From NCBI RefSeq assembly GCF_914767665.1, contig NC_059506.1, forward strand, positions 434,001 through 498,000: a stretch of DNA of 64,000 nt, given 5' to 3'. Made by a program: the position numbers and the translations under genes. The stretch is from Harmonia axyridis (lineage: Eukaryota; Arthropoda; Insecta; Coleoptera; Coccinellidae). Shown here piece after piece: positions 48,695 to 61,300 of this stretch. Positions within the stretch are counted from its first letter, which is position 1, and each line of letters begins with the position of its first letter. The notes beneath the pieces were generated by a model. The model ran no database searches, was not told the DNA's origin, and saw only the letters and a program-made list of their open reading frames with translations.

Positions 48695-51483
48695 GGTGAG
48701 TCTTTGACTTGTACATATATTTTAACCCAAGATTCCTGAGGTCAAAAGAAACACTTTTTTCCTTTACCATTTTTTCCGATTCGGCCCGGTTAAAAAGATA
48801 CAGGCTGTTGAAAATCGTTAAAAAAATGTGATTTTCGGCTATATCTCGTGAATGGTTGTATCGAAGGAAATGATTTTTGAAATATAGCTTTTTTTTGATG
48901 TGATACATCTTATCCGAACACAAGATTCCATACACATTCTTCTGTTTCTTTATTATGAACATTACATCACATAAAAATACCAGAAATTCGAAGAATCTAA
49001 CTCTTAAGAGTAATTTGAATGTTCATTGAAAAATATTTGGCTAATTTGAAAAATAAAAGTATTCTTCATGTTTTCTCGTACAAAGCGCCGTTTTCGAATA
49101 ACTTGATCTTAAAAAAAAAAAATTATCTGTGAAATTCAAAAAATTGGGTACTTTGGCTGAATGCAACTCTGTTCTGATGTGGAAAAAAAAACCACAGAAA
49201 TGAATATTTACTATGATGTCATGTCTCAGATTTTAGAATTGAAGTACTAGCCAACTTAGTTTGAAAATGAAGTTGTAAAAGTGAATAAGCTCACCTCAAC
49301 TCCTCGATTTGATTACAAATTACTGAGCTTTGGCACAGCTCTGATAATAAGAAGATACTTCACTAAAATCAACATTCTTTTTGAAAAGTCCAGATTATTC
49401 ATAAAGCCCGTGTTTAAAAAATTTTTCACAAAATAGTCCCATTATAATGACAACAATCAATATCCCACTAAAGACTGCTGCTATCGAACAATACTGTATT
49501 CTTCTTCGGCTCATTCAAACTCACATCGAAACATACCACTAGGACTTGGTACATACTAGACAAATTTTCATTTGATTGAATACTTTTATTGTTTTGCTAT
49601 TCCATAAATTCATCCTAAGAGCATATGATTGACATACTTCCAAGAGGGCCATAATTGTTTTAATGTGAAAACAAATTAGGTGAGTTGAAAGAAACTGGAT
49701 ATTCTATTGTGGATATTTAAATTGAATACTTCTCATTTATTTTCAATTCCAAAATCAAGACGAATTAAGTAGTAAAGTTGGCTATAATGTAGGTACACAT
49801 TAAGAACAAATTTGATTACAAGTGGAGTCTAACATTTTCCATTGATTACAGAGCCAGAATATTTTACATATTTCCATATTTTCATACTGATGGCTTCAAA
49901 AATATTGATGCATTTCAATATTTTTATGAGATAGTTGGAACAAATCAAATGCTTCATTTCATAACAAATATCTTATAACCAGTGCTGCCAACCCACTGAG
50001 CTCAAATAAAGGTAGATAGAGGTTCGAAATTTAGGTAGATGTTGCCAAATTTAGGTAGATTATTTTTTCCTTTATTTTTAGGAGTTTTGAAAGAACTGAG
50101 TCCATAGTATTATACTTTATTAATGATAAATATTGATGAATTAATAAAAAAATATAAGAATTTACATAAAAAAAAAATTGAAAAACTACTTTACTACTTG
50201 AACACGAAAGAATAAATAGTCTTTCAAATATTTCATTTCAACAGATGTGGATAATTTGCAAGAAAACGCTTGTTGTCCAAAAACTTTCATTATTTTAACA
50301 CCCAAAAGGGTTTTTTATTGCTTCCCGACGGCAGCCTTCGATGCATTCAGACGGTCTCATCTCATTCCTTTCGACGATCTTACTTTATTCTGTTTTTTTT
50401 AAGCATAAGGATCGATTCAATTAATCTGCGAGCAATACGAACCTATCTATTATTCCTACGTACATGCGACCATATTTGCCATCGCTATTTTTCTATCAAG
50501 CAAGTGCGTATTGAGGCGCAGCCGTCGTTATTTATTAGTTTATTACCCATTTCGGTCCTTTCTTTGCATCTGTATGTTTCTGAAACTCCGCCGCTGATCT
50601 CCGCAGATCTTTGTATCCAATGGCGTGCGTAAAAATTACGATGTGAGAGCTTTAATGAGGAATAGTTTTTTTCATAGTCACGTTACTGTTACTGGTAAAA
50701 CGGTTTGTCGTTGATCTAAAACCGTAAAGTTCGCGCGGAGCTGAATTAAGGTAGATCGAGCTCAAAAAAGGTAGATAGGTAGATTAGTTCGAATTTAGGT
50801 AGATCTACCTAAATTTAGGTAGGGTTGGCAGCACTGCTTATAACAATAACAGTGGAAACTGTTAATGAGAATTTTAGGTTAGAACATAGAACTGCTGTGT
50901 TTATATTTGGCATCACTCGAAATTTGAAATTCAAACTTAAAACCACAGATTACTATAGTCTGTGTTAAAACTTTCATAGATGAATATTATTGATTTGAGA
51001 TTTTAAGGTTAAATGCCAATTCTTGTTAACAACGATATCATATAAATGAAATATAATGAATGAATGGATATGAGTATCAGATCAGAGCTAATATGGGTGG
51101 TAGCGAGCTCAATTCGTTATAATTATCGAAAATGAAATAGAAATCATAAGAAGAATATTTAATCTTTAGCGTCAACGAAATTGGAATAACTCATTTATTT
51201 TATTATAAACACTACTTTGTTCAACAAATGGAATGTTAAACGTGAGTTTATGATGGTTTTTCTAATTTAGTAGCTTATTTTCAAGGTTCAAAAGGTGTAT
51301 CTTATGCTTGAGAAAACTTCAGTGTTCCGGTTTTCAGGGGTGAATTAGCTCATTTTGAAAATTTAAAATGGCTATATCTTTTTAACAGGGCCGAATCGGA
51401 AAAAATGGTAAATGAAAAAAGTATTTCTTTTGACCTCAGGAACCTTCCGTTAAAATATATGTACAAGTCAAAGACTCACCCTG
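48692..51483 (-). mobile_element. Element E copy E3 in the TA microsatellite, with nested insertion
   Basis: It starts CAGGGTGAGTCTTTGACTTG and ends with the complement at 51483, with TA repeats on both sides. The interior is the reverse complement of E2's order. Without the nested element it is about 1.93 kb. The frame at 48663-48962 is a read-through of the terminal repeat and is not a gene. Confidence 0.8.
49980..50836 (+). mobile_element. hAT-like element nested in E3, 857 bp, 8-bp target duplication
   Basis: The termini CAGTGCTGCCAACCC / GGGTTGGCAGCACTG are 15-bp perfect inverted repeats. CTTATAAC lies on both sides (49972-49979, 50837-50844); E2 has one copy at the same place. Subterminal AGGTAGAT repeats occur at both ends: 50010, 50033 and 50053 on the left, and at least five on the right near 50750-50822. 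Clustered subterminal repeats are typical of hAT transposase binding regions. The middle is GC-richer, and the 120-codon frame at 50270-50632 has no hAT motif I recognise. Confidence 0.85.
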
Positions 51484-53273
51484 TATATATATATGGCAAA
51501 TAAACATTTTAAAAGTAGGTACTTAAGATCTCAAAAGAGGAAACGTCAAACTTTTGTTGGTTACCTGATGATGTCACGGTCATTAAAGCTAACAGTGTAT
51601 TCGACTGGCTGCACCAATGCGAAATAAATCGAATTTTTTCAGTGCTAAATGACGTAATTAGTTCGAATTGATTCGCTCTGGTGCAGCCTGTCAATACGCT
51701 ATAAGATGCATAGGGTTTTCTATGCATCTTAATTAAAGTATAATTTAACTTTCTAATAGCTATCTCAGATATCCATGATAATTTGAGAATAAACTAAATT
51801 TAGGTTCTGTTACTAGCAAATACTTGTTGTTTAAGGGCCAGCAATGAATAAATAATACGAAAAAAAATTATTAATAACATAAACAATTTTAAAATACTTG
51901 AAAAAAGTCTAAATTGATTTTTGCTTATCTGATGACGTCATGGTTATTAAAAGATTATTTAATTATCTACCAATAGATAGTAAACTCTTTCAAGCACACA
52001 GAATCTCCATTGAAATATAACCTGAAAGCACAGCCAAATTTTTTTTTTATTTTCTAAATATTTTTTTAGTGATTATTGGTAAAGGGGCAATAGAATGAAA
52101 CGTAGTACAATCAAAAACAGATTTTTTTCTACTGAAGTACAGTTTTTGAGGTGGTATATCTTATGTACCACCATGCAATATAAGAAACTCATAACAGTAT
52201 CGAAAATATTGAAGTTGAATAAAAAATTTTTATTTTGCATGATACTCAGCAAAACAGATTTTAGATTTTGACAGACATAATGGTACACTACAAGTTTTTT
52301 GTACTACAATGGTCACATCTTCTTCTGGATGCGTATATCGGCATGTGCGAATTATATTTGTTTTTTATTTCTGGATGCACGGAAGGAAATTGAAATTGTT
52401 CGATAAATATCGATACTTTCATTTCAGATACTATCGATAGTCGATATTTTCAATACCGCTACATGTATATTATCTATATTTAAGAGTATCAAATTCGCTA
52501 TTTCTTAATATTTCGCACTATGATTTCGACCTCACGAAACTTATTATACTTTTTCATTCGGTATTATCTCTCAAAATTATTTCATTAAAAACTCTAGTTC
52601 CATTAGTCGAAAATCCTGATTTAGCGGACTCAAAAATAAATATGTAGAGCAGTTTTGAAATTCTACACATCGAAAATAAAAAGTTAACTAACTAAATCAA
52701 ATCCTCTACATGCTATGACTAAGATGTCTAAAAACATGGTGTATGCACTCGTCAATTTTTGAATGCAATGACATTCGACCAAATTGAGAATATTAGTTTG
52801 AATTTCAAATTGCGAGTGATGCCAAATATTATAAACACAGCAGTTCGGTTCGAATAATCTATGTTCTAACCTAAAATTTTCATTTACAGTTTACACTGTT
52901 ATTGTTATAAGATATTTGTTATGAAATGAAGCATTTAATTTGTTCCAACTATCAGCCATCAGTATGAAAATATGGAAATATGTAAAATATTCTGGCTCTG
53001 TAATCAATGGAAAATGTTAGACTCCACTTGTAATCAAATTTGTTCTTAATGTGTACCTACATTATAGCCAACTTTACTACTTAATTCATCTTGATTTTGG
53101 CATTGAAAATAAATGAGAAGTATTCAATATAAATATCCACAATAGAATATTATCCTGTTTCTTTCAACTCGCCTAATTTGTTTATTTCATACTGATACAT
53201 TACAAAGGAATAAATGCTTAGTTACCGTAACTATAAACATTGTCATAACTCTCTTGGGAGTTAAACAGGGCAG

Positions 53274-53762
53274 TTATAGATCTTTAACTCCCTCTAAAGT
53301 GTTCACAAAAACAAACCGACATTTGTCGAATTTACCACTAAATTTGTTACCCGAATTGCAAGGATTTTCTATTAAACGGTTGTCAATGTTAATGACTGTA
53401 TTCAAACATGAAGTTGTTTCCCTTCTTTCATCTGACATGCCAACTAACAGTCTTGCAGTTTTGTTTTTCAATTCCATGCTGTCGGCCAAATACCCTTCTG
53501 CCACCGTTGAACTTCGCCATCCATCATGTCTCTTCAATGTTGTCATATTTGCTCCTGCATTGACCAAGGCAGTCGCAGAAGTCCTTCGCAGACAATGTCC
53601 TGTGAATGTTTCTGGATACGGCAATTCCAAAAAACTAGCAAAGAAATTTGTCATATTCCTTTTTGTACTTAAGTTCCGACTTTGTTGGTAGTAGTACGGA
53701 ACGAGCTTTTTCAGCCTTTTCCGACAAATCTCTTGAAATCTCAATTCTCTCTGAGTTTGCAT
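53274..53762 (-). CDS. Tyrosine recombinase, C-terminal catalytic part (162 codons)
   Basis: The frame encodes a YR catalytic C-terminus. GHCLRRTSAT supplies the H-x-x-R box (about residues 56-59), TTLKRHDGW supplies the later His and Trp, and STVAEGYLADS supplies the nucleophilic Tyr. This arrangement (GHxxRRTSAT...LKRHGGW...VAEGY) is that of Crypton-type recombinases in animal genomes. Full-length proteins are over 300 residues. The N-terminal DNA-binding part and the first catalytic Arg are absent, so this is a fragment, or its upstream exons are lost. The ATG at 53762-53760 is the first in frame. AATAAA on the minus strand follows at about 53180. Activity is unlikely. Confidence 0.7.
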   Translation of the reverse strand: MQTQRELRFQEICRKRLKKLVPYYYQQSRNLSTKRNMTNFFASFLELPYPETFTGHCLRRTSATALVNAGANMTTLKRHDGWRSSTVAEGYLADSMELKNKTARLLVGMSDERRETTSCLNTVINIDNRLIENPCNSGNKFSGKFDKCRFVFVNTLEGVKDL

Positions 53763-53944
53763 TCATTTTCACTAATTTGAATATGATGAGAAACACGATA
53801 TGACAAATATCTACAATGTTGTCAGTGACATTTCCATGGCAACCATGCCTACTTAATTCTTAATAAAGATAATTCGTTTTGTTCTGAAAACCAAAACAAT
53901 TTGGTTTTTATATTTCATGCAGTATGAAATAAAATTAATTATCT

Positions 53945-54066
53945 ATCTTGTGAGTTATTGGATTTTAACCACCTCGGGCAACGCAACAATCCCTCGGGAC
54001 TTACGTCCCTCGGGATTGAAATCTGTTGCCCTCTGTGGTTAAAACCCTCATAACTCCCTTGATACA
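53945..54066 (+). repeat. Hairpin module (MITE-like) beside the recombinase
   Basis: The arms GAGTTATTGGATTTTAACCA (with CCTCGGGCAAC) and the near complement GTTGCCC...TGGTTAAAACCCTCATAACTC form an imperfect stem of about 32 bp. Between them is a second small inverted pair, ATCCCTCGGGAC/GTCCCTCGGGAT. It is GC-richer than its surroundings. A similar CATAACTC start is seen at 53243, at the other side of the recombinase, so it may be part of the terminal structure of one element. Confidence 0.5.
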
Positions 54067-54834
54067 TAAATAACTATTTCACATTAAAACAATTATGGCC
54101 CTCTTGGAAGTATGTCAATCATATGCTCTTAGGATGAATTTATGGAATAGCAAAAGAATAAAAGTATTCAATCTCAATCACATGAAAATTTGTCTAGTGG
54201 TATGTTTCGATGTGAGTTTGAATGACCCGAAGAAGAAGTATTGTTCGATAGCAGCAGTCTTTAGTGGGAAATGATTGTTGTCATTATAATGGGACTATTT
54301 TGTGAAAACTTTTTTAAACACGGGCTTTATGAATAATCTGGACTTTTCAAAAAGAATGTTGATTTTAGTGAAGTATCTTCTTATTATCAGAGCTGTGCCA
54401 AAGCTCAGTAATTTGTAATCAAATCGAGGAGTTGAGGTGAGCTTATTCAAATAACTTCATTTTCAAACTAAGTTGGCTAGTACTTCAATTCTAAAATCTG
54501 AGACATGACATCATAGTAAATATTCATTTCTGTGGTTTTTTTTCCACAACAGAACAGAGTTGCATTCAGCCAAAGTACCCAATTTTTTGAATTTCACAGA
54601 TAATTTTTTTTTAAGATCAAGTTATTCGAAAACGGCGCTTTGTACGAGAAAATATGAAGAATACTTTTATTTTTCAAATTAGCCAAATATTCTTCAATGA
54701 ACGTTCAAATTACTCTTAAGAGTTGGTTTCTTCGAATTTCTGGTATTTTTATGGGATGTAATGTTCATAATAAAGAAACAGAAGAATGTGTATGGAATCT
54801 TGTGTTCGGAGAGTAATAGCTTTTTCTGCTTCAG

Positions 54835-55111
54835 AAGTCGACTGAAAAAGGCGTCTGCTCGAAGGATAGGACTTCATAATCGGGATGCTTTCGCAAAGCG
54901 CCAGACCTTGGAGGCTGGTGGTAGGTCGGCTTGGAAGAATTTGCCACGGAGAACTCAAAGGATGGAGCTGGTTGCTTAGCAAGAAGAACCTGCTGAAGGC
55001 CTCTCAACATCTTAAGGAATTGTGTACACAGTGTGCCTTTATGTATCCGTCTTCGGTGCCCTGCATCCTTAGCGCTTGCCTGGTCAGTCTGGAGCCAGAT
55101 ACCACCTTGAG
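54835..55111 (+). other. 277-nt exon-like block, copy 7
   Basis: Both splice consensus sites are present. Two differences from copy 1, GTCGACTGAAAAAGG and CGGGATGCTTTC, are shared with copy 8. Both are silent in the antisense frame and change amino acids in the forward frame that is open at the 5' edge. The forward stops are unchanged. Confidence 0.5.
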
Positions 55112-55256
55112 GTGAGTTTGTCATAGAGAACATTAGAAATTTTAAAATTTGGTTTAGGTAATTCTAAAAATATTTTTTGTGAGGTAATATAAATAACTTA
55201 ATATCTCCCATTTTTTATGGATGAATGAGATGTCACTTTGACATGTTATACATATA

Positions 55257-57365
55257 CAGGGTGAGTCTTTGACTTGTACATATATTTTAACCCAAGATTC
55301 CTGAGGTCAAAAGAAACACTTTTTTCCTTTACCATTTTTTCCGATTCGGCCCGGTTAAAAAGATACAGGCTTTTAAAAATCGTTGAAAAAATGTGATTTT
55401 CGGCTATATCTCATAAATGGTTGTATCGAAGGAAATGATTTTTGAAATATAGCTTTTTTTTGATGTGATACATCTTATCCGAACACAAGATTCCATACAC
55501 ATTCTTCCGTTTCTTTATTATGAACATTATATCCCATAGAAATACCAGAAATTCGAAGAAACCAACTCTTAAGAGTAATTTGAACGTTCATTGAAGAATA
55601 TTTGGCTAATTTGAAAAATAAAAGTATTCTTCATGTTTTCTCGTACAAAGCGCCGTTTTCGAATAACTTGATCTTAAAAAAAAAATTATCTGTGAAATTC
55701 AAAAAATTGGGTACTTTGGCTGAATGCAACTCTGTTCTGTTGTGGAAAAAAAAACCACAGAAATGAATATTTACTATGATGTCATGTCTCAGATTTTAGA
55801 ATTGAAGTACTAGCCAACTTAGTTTGAAAATGAAGTTATTTGAATGAGCTCACCTCAACTCTTCTATTTGATTACAAATTACTGAGCTTTGACACAGCTC
55901 TTATAATAAGAAGATACTTCATTAAAATCAACATTCTATTTTGAAAAGTCCAGATTTCCCATAAAGCCCATGTTTAAAAAAGTTTTCATAAAATAGTCCC
56001 ACTATAATGACAATGGTCAATATCCCACTAAAGACTGCTGCTATCGAACAATACTGTATTCTTCGAGGGTCATTCAAACTCACACCGAAACATACCACTA
56101 AGTACATACTAGACAAATTTTCATGTGATTGAGGTAAAATACTTTTATTCTTTTGCTATTCCATAAATTCATCCTAGAGCATATGATTGACATACTTCCA
56201 AGAGTGCCATAATTGTTTTAATATGAAAACAAATGGGTGAGTTGAAAGAAACAGGATATTCAACTGTGGATATTTATATTGAATACTTCTCATTTATTTT
56301 CAATGGCAAAATCAAGATGAATCAAGTAGTAGAGTTGACTATAATGTAGGTACATATTAAAGAACAAATTTGATTACAAGTGGAGTCTAACATTTTCCAT
56401 TGATTACAGAGCCATAAAACTTCATTTCCATATTTTCACACTGATGGCTCCAAAAATATTGAAGCAGATCATTATTTTTATTTTTATGAGATAGTTGGAG
56501 CAAATCAAATGCTTCATTTCATAAAGGAATTACTTTCTATCAGAATGCACACTTATTTATTTTGTATCCACACAATTATTTTGGAAATTGTTTTTAAATT
56601 TCTCGAAAATATGTATGGAACTTCAATATTCTGTTGGATTCTTCAAATCTTCGATGATTTTCATTTCATGCTAACCATAATATCAAATAAAATATCATAA
56701 TAAAAACAACAGTGTAATCTCACTGTTAATAAATATTTTAGGTTAGAACATAGATTATTCGAACTGCTGTGTTTAAATTTGCAACACTCGAAATTTGAGG
56801 TTCAAACTTAAAACCACAGACTACTAGCACAGATTACTAGTTAGTCTGTGTTAGAACTCAGATGAATATTATTTATTTGAGAATGTGAGGTTGAATTGTA
56901 CGTAATGAAATAAACAACGATATATTATAAATGCGATATAATAAATGAATGGATATAAATTATGAATATCAGAGCTAAGCTAATATGGGTGGTAATTCGT
57001 TGTGATTATCGAAAATGAAATAGAAAATCAACAGAAAAACATTTAATCTTTATCGTCAATGAAATTGGGATAACTCATTTATTGTATTATAAATACTACT
57101 TTGTTCAACAAATGGAATGTTAAAGTGAGTTTATGATGATTTTCCAATCTAGTAGCTTATTTCCAAGGTTCAAACTGTATATCTTATACTTGCGAAAACT
57201 TCAGTGTTCCGGTTACCAGGGGTGAATTGACTCATTATGAAAATTTAAAATGGCTATATCTTTTTAACAGGGCCGAATCGGAAAAAATGGTAAATGAAAA
57301 AAGTGTTTCTTTTGACCTCAAGAATCTTCGGTTAAAATATATGTACAAGTCAAAGACTCACCCTG
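55257..57365 (-). mobile_element. Element E copy E4 (complete, 2.1 kb) between units 7 and 8
   Basis: CAGGGTGAGTCTTTG at 55257 and the complement ending at 57365, with TA at 55255-55256 and 57366-57367. The target is the ACATATATGTTGAAC site that is empty in units 2-4, 6 and 7 (their left borders). The interior is more diverged from E2 and E3 and includes a private stretch around 56520-56700. The right 524 bp equal E1. No transposase is present; the short frames at 55928-56116 and 56509-56700 have no domain features. Confidence 0.8.
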
Positions 57366-57904
57366 TATGTTGAACTCATGGAAGAATGTCAATGCCTTCT
57401 GCACTTGTATTATAAAAAATATTTGCATTAAAAATAAACTTAAATCCATGCGCATTTCTAAGACATACTGTGAAGCTCTGATATATACATAAAAAAAGAC
57501 ATTTAATCAGAAATTGGTGGTTACCACAAATATCCGCTTTATCTTGGTGAACAAATTTTTTATTATCCCCGTATCACATTAGGCCTTCTTTGTGTCCATT
57601 TCTGAATGAGCATGCCTATTCTTGACTATTGGATCAAGCGAAATCAATTCTAATTCAAATGCCATATATGGCTGAGATTATTTTTGAAATATATTATTAT
57701 TGTTTTATTCAGAACATTCATCTACATTTTTAATCAAATGACGCTTCATCAGTTAGCTTTAGGGGGATTGGGATGAAGAAAAATTTTTAAATAATTTAAA
57801 TATATTACATTTTATTTACACAATATTTATTATATCAAAGATCCTTACAAAATTATACAATTAAAAAAAAGAAAACCTTCCGGATGGAATCGATGAATCA
57901 TGAT

Positions 57905-58365
57905 TCATCGATTCGATTTCATGTCAAATATCCGGAAGGTTTTCTCTATTATCAGTGATGTCCTACATAAGGGGCAGGACTCATTTGAATGCGCAACCCA
58001 TTCCTGCAAGCACTCCTTATGATAACAGTGTACGCATCCCGTGAGGTATATGTCTCCTGATATGTCGCTGAGACAAACGCTACATTCTCCATCTAGCACG
58101 CCCCTAGAAAAAAAAAAATATACGTATTAATTTGTTGTTTGATAGGTACAATATGATTATTATTCATTTCATACACATTTCTAACACATATAGAATAAAA
58201 ATTACACAGGTACAGTGCAATTATGATATTTCAAGAATTGTTAAAAAAATTTGATGTAAATCCTTACCTTTTCATAGATTCTATCACTGTTCTATTAAGT
58301 TCCTCCTCTGTTAAATTATAATTAACAGGGATGAAACAAATTGCGTCGAATAAATTTTCAGACAT
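57905..58365 (-). CDS. RING-H2 finger protein, array copy 8
   Basis: Exon 1 is 58268-58365 and exon 2 is 57905-58103. The protein is identical to copy 1; Val35 is GTG. The 3' flank has the short deletion noted for the unit, but an AATAAA remains about 80 nt past the stop. Confidence 0.8.
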
Positions 58366-61300
58366 TGTGAATTTAAATTAAACACTGTTCTACTAACTTC
58401 TACTAAGTTTAGCAAGACACTGAATGAAAACATAGGGAGAACAGAACCATGAAGCTAAAGATCTTCATAGAGCAGATACCTTTTTCTTCTTCTTTTCTTT
58501 GGGATCTAGGATTCTATTCTCAAACTTATAATATTGATTTTGAACGATCAAATTGATGAAAACATTATAACAGTATGCCATTAAAAGATTAATTATTCAT
58601 GTATTTCAAACAGAAAAAATTATTTGGATGAATATGTTAAAATTTTGATATATTTACTTGAACACAGATTCACAATTAGGGTGAAGATCTTCATAGAGCA
58701 GATACCTTTTTCTTCTTCTTTTTCTTGGGAAATTTTTTATTATCCCCGTATCACATTAGGCCTTATTTGTGTCCATTTCTGAATGAGTATGCCTACAGGC
58801 CTATTTTTGACAATTGAATCAAGCATCAATTAAACATTTTACCCTGATATATCAAAATGCAGGTCGACCAACACCATTTTTATCTGTTTGATGTGGCATT
58901 GCTCAAATTATAAAGGACACTTTCTATAACAGCGTTTGTGTTTGCAATTCATGTTTTGTTGATTGTGGAATTGTATTAATGGCGAAAATATTAATCTTTC
59001 AAATATTTATTAACAAATCATGAATATAACTTCAAGGTTTGAGAGAATTAATTCTGTCAGCAAAAGATTTTGAGGTTTCATGAGAAAAATATTCGCGAAT
59101 TATCATTATATTTCGTTTCTTAGTTGAACTTTTCAATATTTAACCTAAATAATGTCATAAAAAATATGTTTCTTATTTTTGATCAGTTATAAAAGTACTT
59201 AAGAACTCAATTTAAGCATTATACTATTACTTACTAAATAGATAGTTAAATAATTCTTGAAATTTTTTCTTAAACTTTAAAACTATCCGTTTTTGTAACT
59301 AATAGATGGTTTAATAATTCCCTGAATGACTGTTATTATTAGATGAATAACATCAGTTTGATGTCTTCTAAGTATTCAAAATGTTTTTTAAGTCAAACTA
59401 TTATAAATATCTTACTTTTGAATCTTCTAATTATTCTTAGTACATTTGGACGTAATAAGCCGTGTAGTTTATTGTATTTTTAATAGGGAAATATCAAATT
59501 GTTTTCAAAAATGTGAATTCAAGTCGAATCATGTTGACATAATTTTTATTGAATTATATTAACAACCAGTTTTCCAAAAATCGTTAACTACCTATTTTTA
59601 TGTTGAAAGACTTGAAATTCCTGTACTGATGTGAATTTTTCTTTCAGATATATTTTAGAGGGTTACAACGGTTGATTGTAGAATTGTATTAATGGCGAAA
59701 ATATTAATCTTTCAAATATTTATTTACAAAACATGAACATAACTTCAAAAACAACTTCAAGGTTTAAGGGAATTAATTCTGTCAGCAAAAGATTTTGAAT
59801 TTGTTTAATCTTTATTAGTCAATTATTTTTGACATAATATGTACATATGTACATTCATGAAAGACATGTTACATGCAAAGTAAAATATAAAATATGTCCC
59901 ATTCTACATTCCACACTACACTGTATTTTGTAAAATATTTGAGAATAAAACTACTCTTTTTGCGATAAAAACAGACGTTAATACATATGTGCTTTCAACA
60001 CTGTCAGTTAAACAAAACAATTAGCATTTTAGACCGTCGTATTGCCGTGAAACCCCGAGGGGGACCACCTAACAGTATAGGTGAATCCTAGACGCGTTTC
60101 GTATAATGCGAATTTTTTCGGTTAATCGGGATTTTATTTTTCAATAGTTTGTTTCGGACTTTGGAAAATCGCGATTCGTATAATCGGGATTGTACTGTAT
60201 ATCTGATTCAATTCATCACACCGGTACAATTAAACATTTTAAAAAAGAATTAAACTGTCTTATCTTATCTGATGAAGTCACATTCATTTCAAGAATTATT
60301 CATCTAATAATAAATTAGATAGTTAAAAATTCTTAGAAATGCCAATAACCTCATTAGGTAAGCCATTATATATATATGGCAAATAAACATTTTAAAAGTA
60401 GGTACTTAAGATCTCAAAAGAGGAAACGTCAAACTTTTGTTGGTTACCTGATGATGTCACGGTCATTAAAGCTAACAGTGTATTCGACTGGCTGCACCAA
60501 TGCGAAATAAATCGAATTTTTTCAGTGCTAAATGACGTAATTAGTTCGAATTGATTCGCTCTGGTGCAGCCTGTCAATACGCTATAAGATGCATAGGGTT
60601 TTCTATGCATCTTAATTAAAGTATAATTTAACTTTCTAATAGCTATCTCAGATATCCATGATAATTTGAGAATAAACTAAATTTAGGTTCTGTTACTAGC
60701 AAATACTTGTTGTTTAAGGGTCAGCAATGAATAAATAATACGAAAAAAAATTATTAATAACATAAACAATTTTAAAATACTTGAAAAAAAGTCTAAATTG
60801 ATTTTTGCTTATCTGATGACGTCATGGTTATTAAAACATTATTTAATTATCTACCAATAGATAGTAAACTCTTTCAAGCACACAGAATCTCCATTGAAAT
60901 ATAACCTGAAAGCACAGCCAAATTTTTTTTTTATTTTCTAAATATTTCTTTAGTGATTATTGGTAAAGGGGCAATAGAATGAAACGTAGTACAATCAAAA
61001 ACAGATTTTTTTCTACTGAAGTACAGTTTTTGAGGTGGTATATCTTATGTACCACCATGCAATATAAGAAACTCATAACAGTATCGAAAATATTGAAGTT
61101 GAATAAAAAATTTTTAATTTGCATGATACTCAGCAAAACAGATTTTAGATTTTGACAGACATAATGGTACACTACAAGTTTTTTGTACTACAATGGTCAC
61201 ATCTTCTTCTGGATGCGTATATCGGCATGTGCGAATTATATTTGTTTTTTATTTCTGGATGCACGGAAGGAAATTGAAATTGTTCGATAAATATCGATAC

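Larger units (their letters stand above)
53184..54076 (-). mobile_element. Tyrosine-recombinase (Crypton-like) insertion, 0.9 kb
   Basis: It is inserted in the same T tract (CCTAATTTG-TTTT-CACATT) that the Helitron-like element uses in unit 5. It contains a recombinase frame on the minus strand. A 13-bp inverted pair, TTATTTCATACTG (53182-53194) and CAGTATGAAATAA (53920-53932), brackets the recombinase part, and a separate hairpin module follows (53945-54066). TT is duplicated at most. Cryptons normally lack terminal repeats, so the 13-bp pair is unusual, and the insertion may be composite. Confidence 0.55.
45622..57367 (+). repeat. Tandem repeat unit 7 (short form with three insertions, 11.7 kb)
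   Basis: After removing E3 (48692-51483), the tyrosine-recombinase insertion (53184-54076) and E4 (55257-57365), about 5.95 kb remains. It has GTACATAAATGCC and the R3 insert as in units 3 and 6, but lacks the 69-bp deletion. Pogo-like end about 48328-48500, hairpins about 51602-51728, short-form join at about 52685, 370-bp stretch about 52822-53183. Confidence 0.9.

Noticed and set aside
50270..50632. 120-codon frame in the nested hAT-like element
   Set aside because: It opens from a non-ATG codon and shows no hAT dimerisation or BED-finger motif on either strand.
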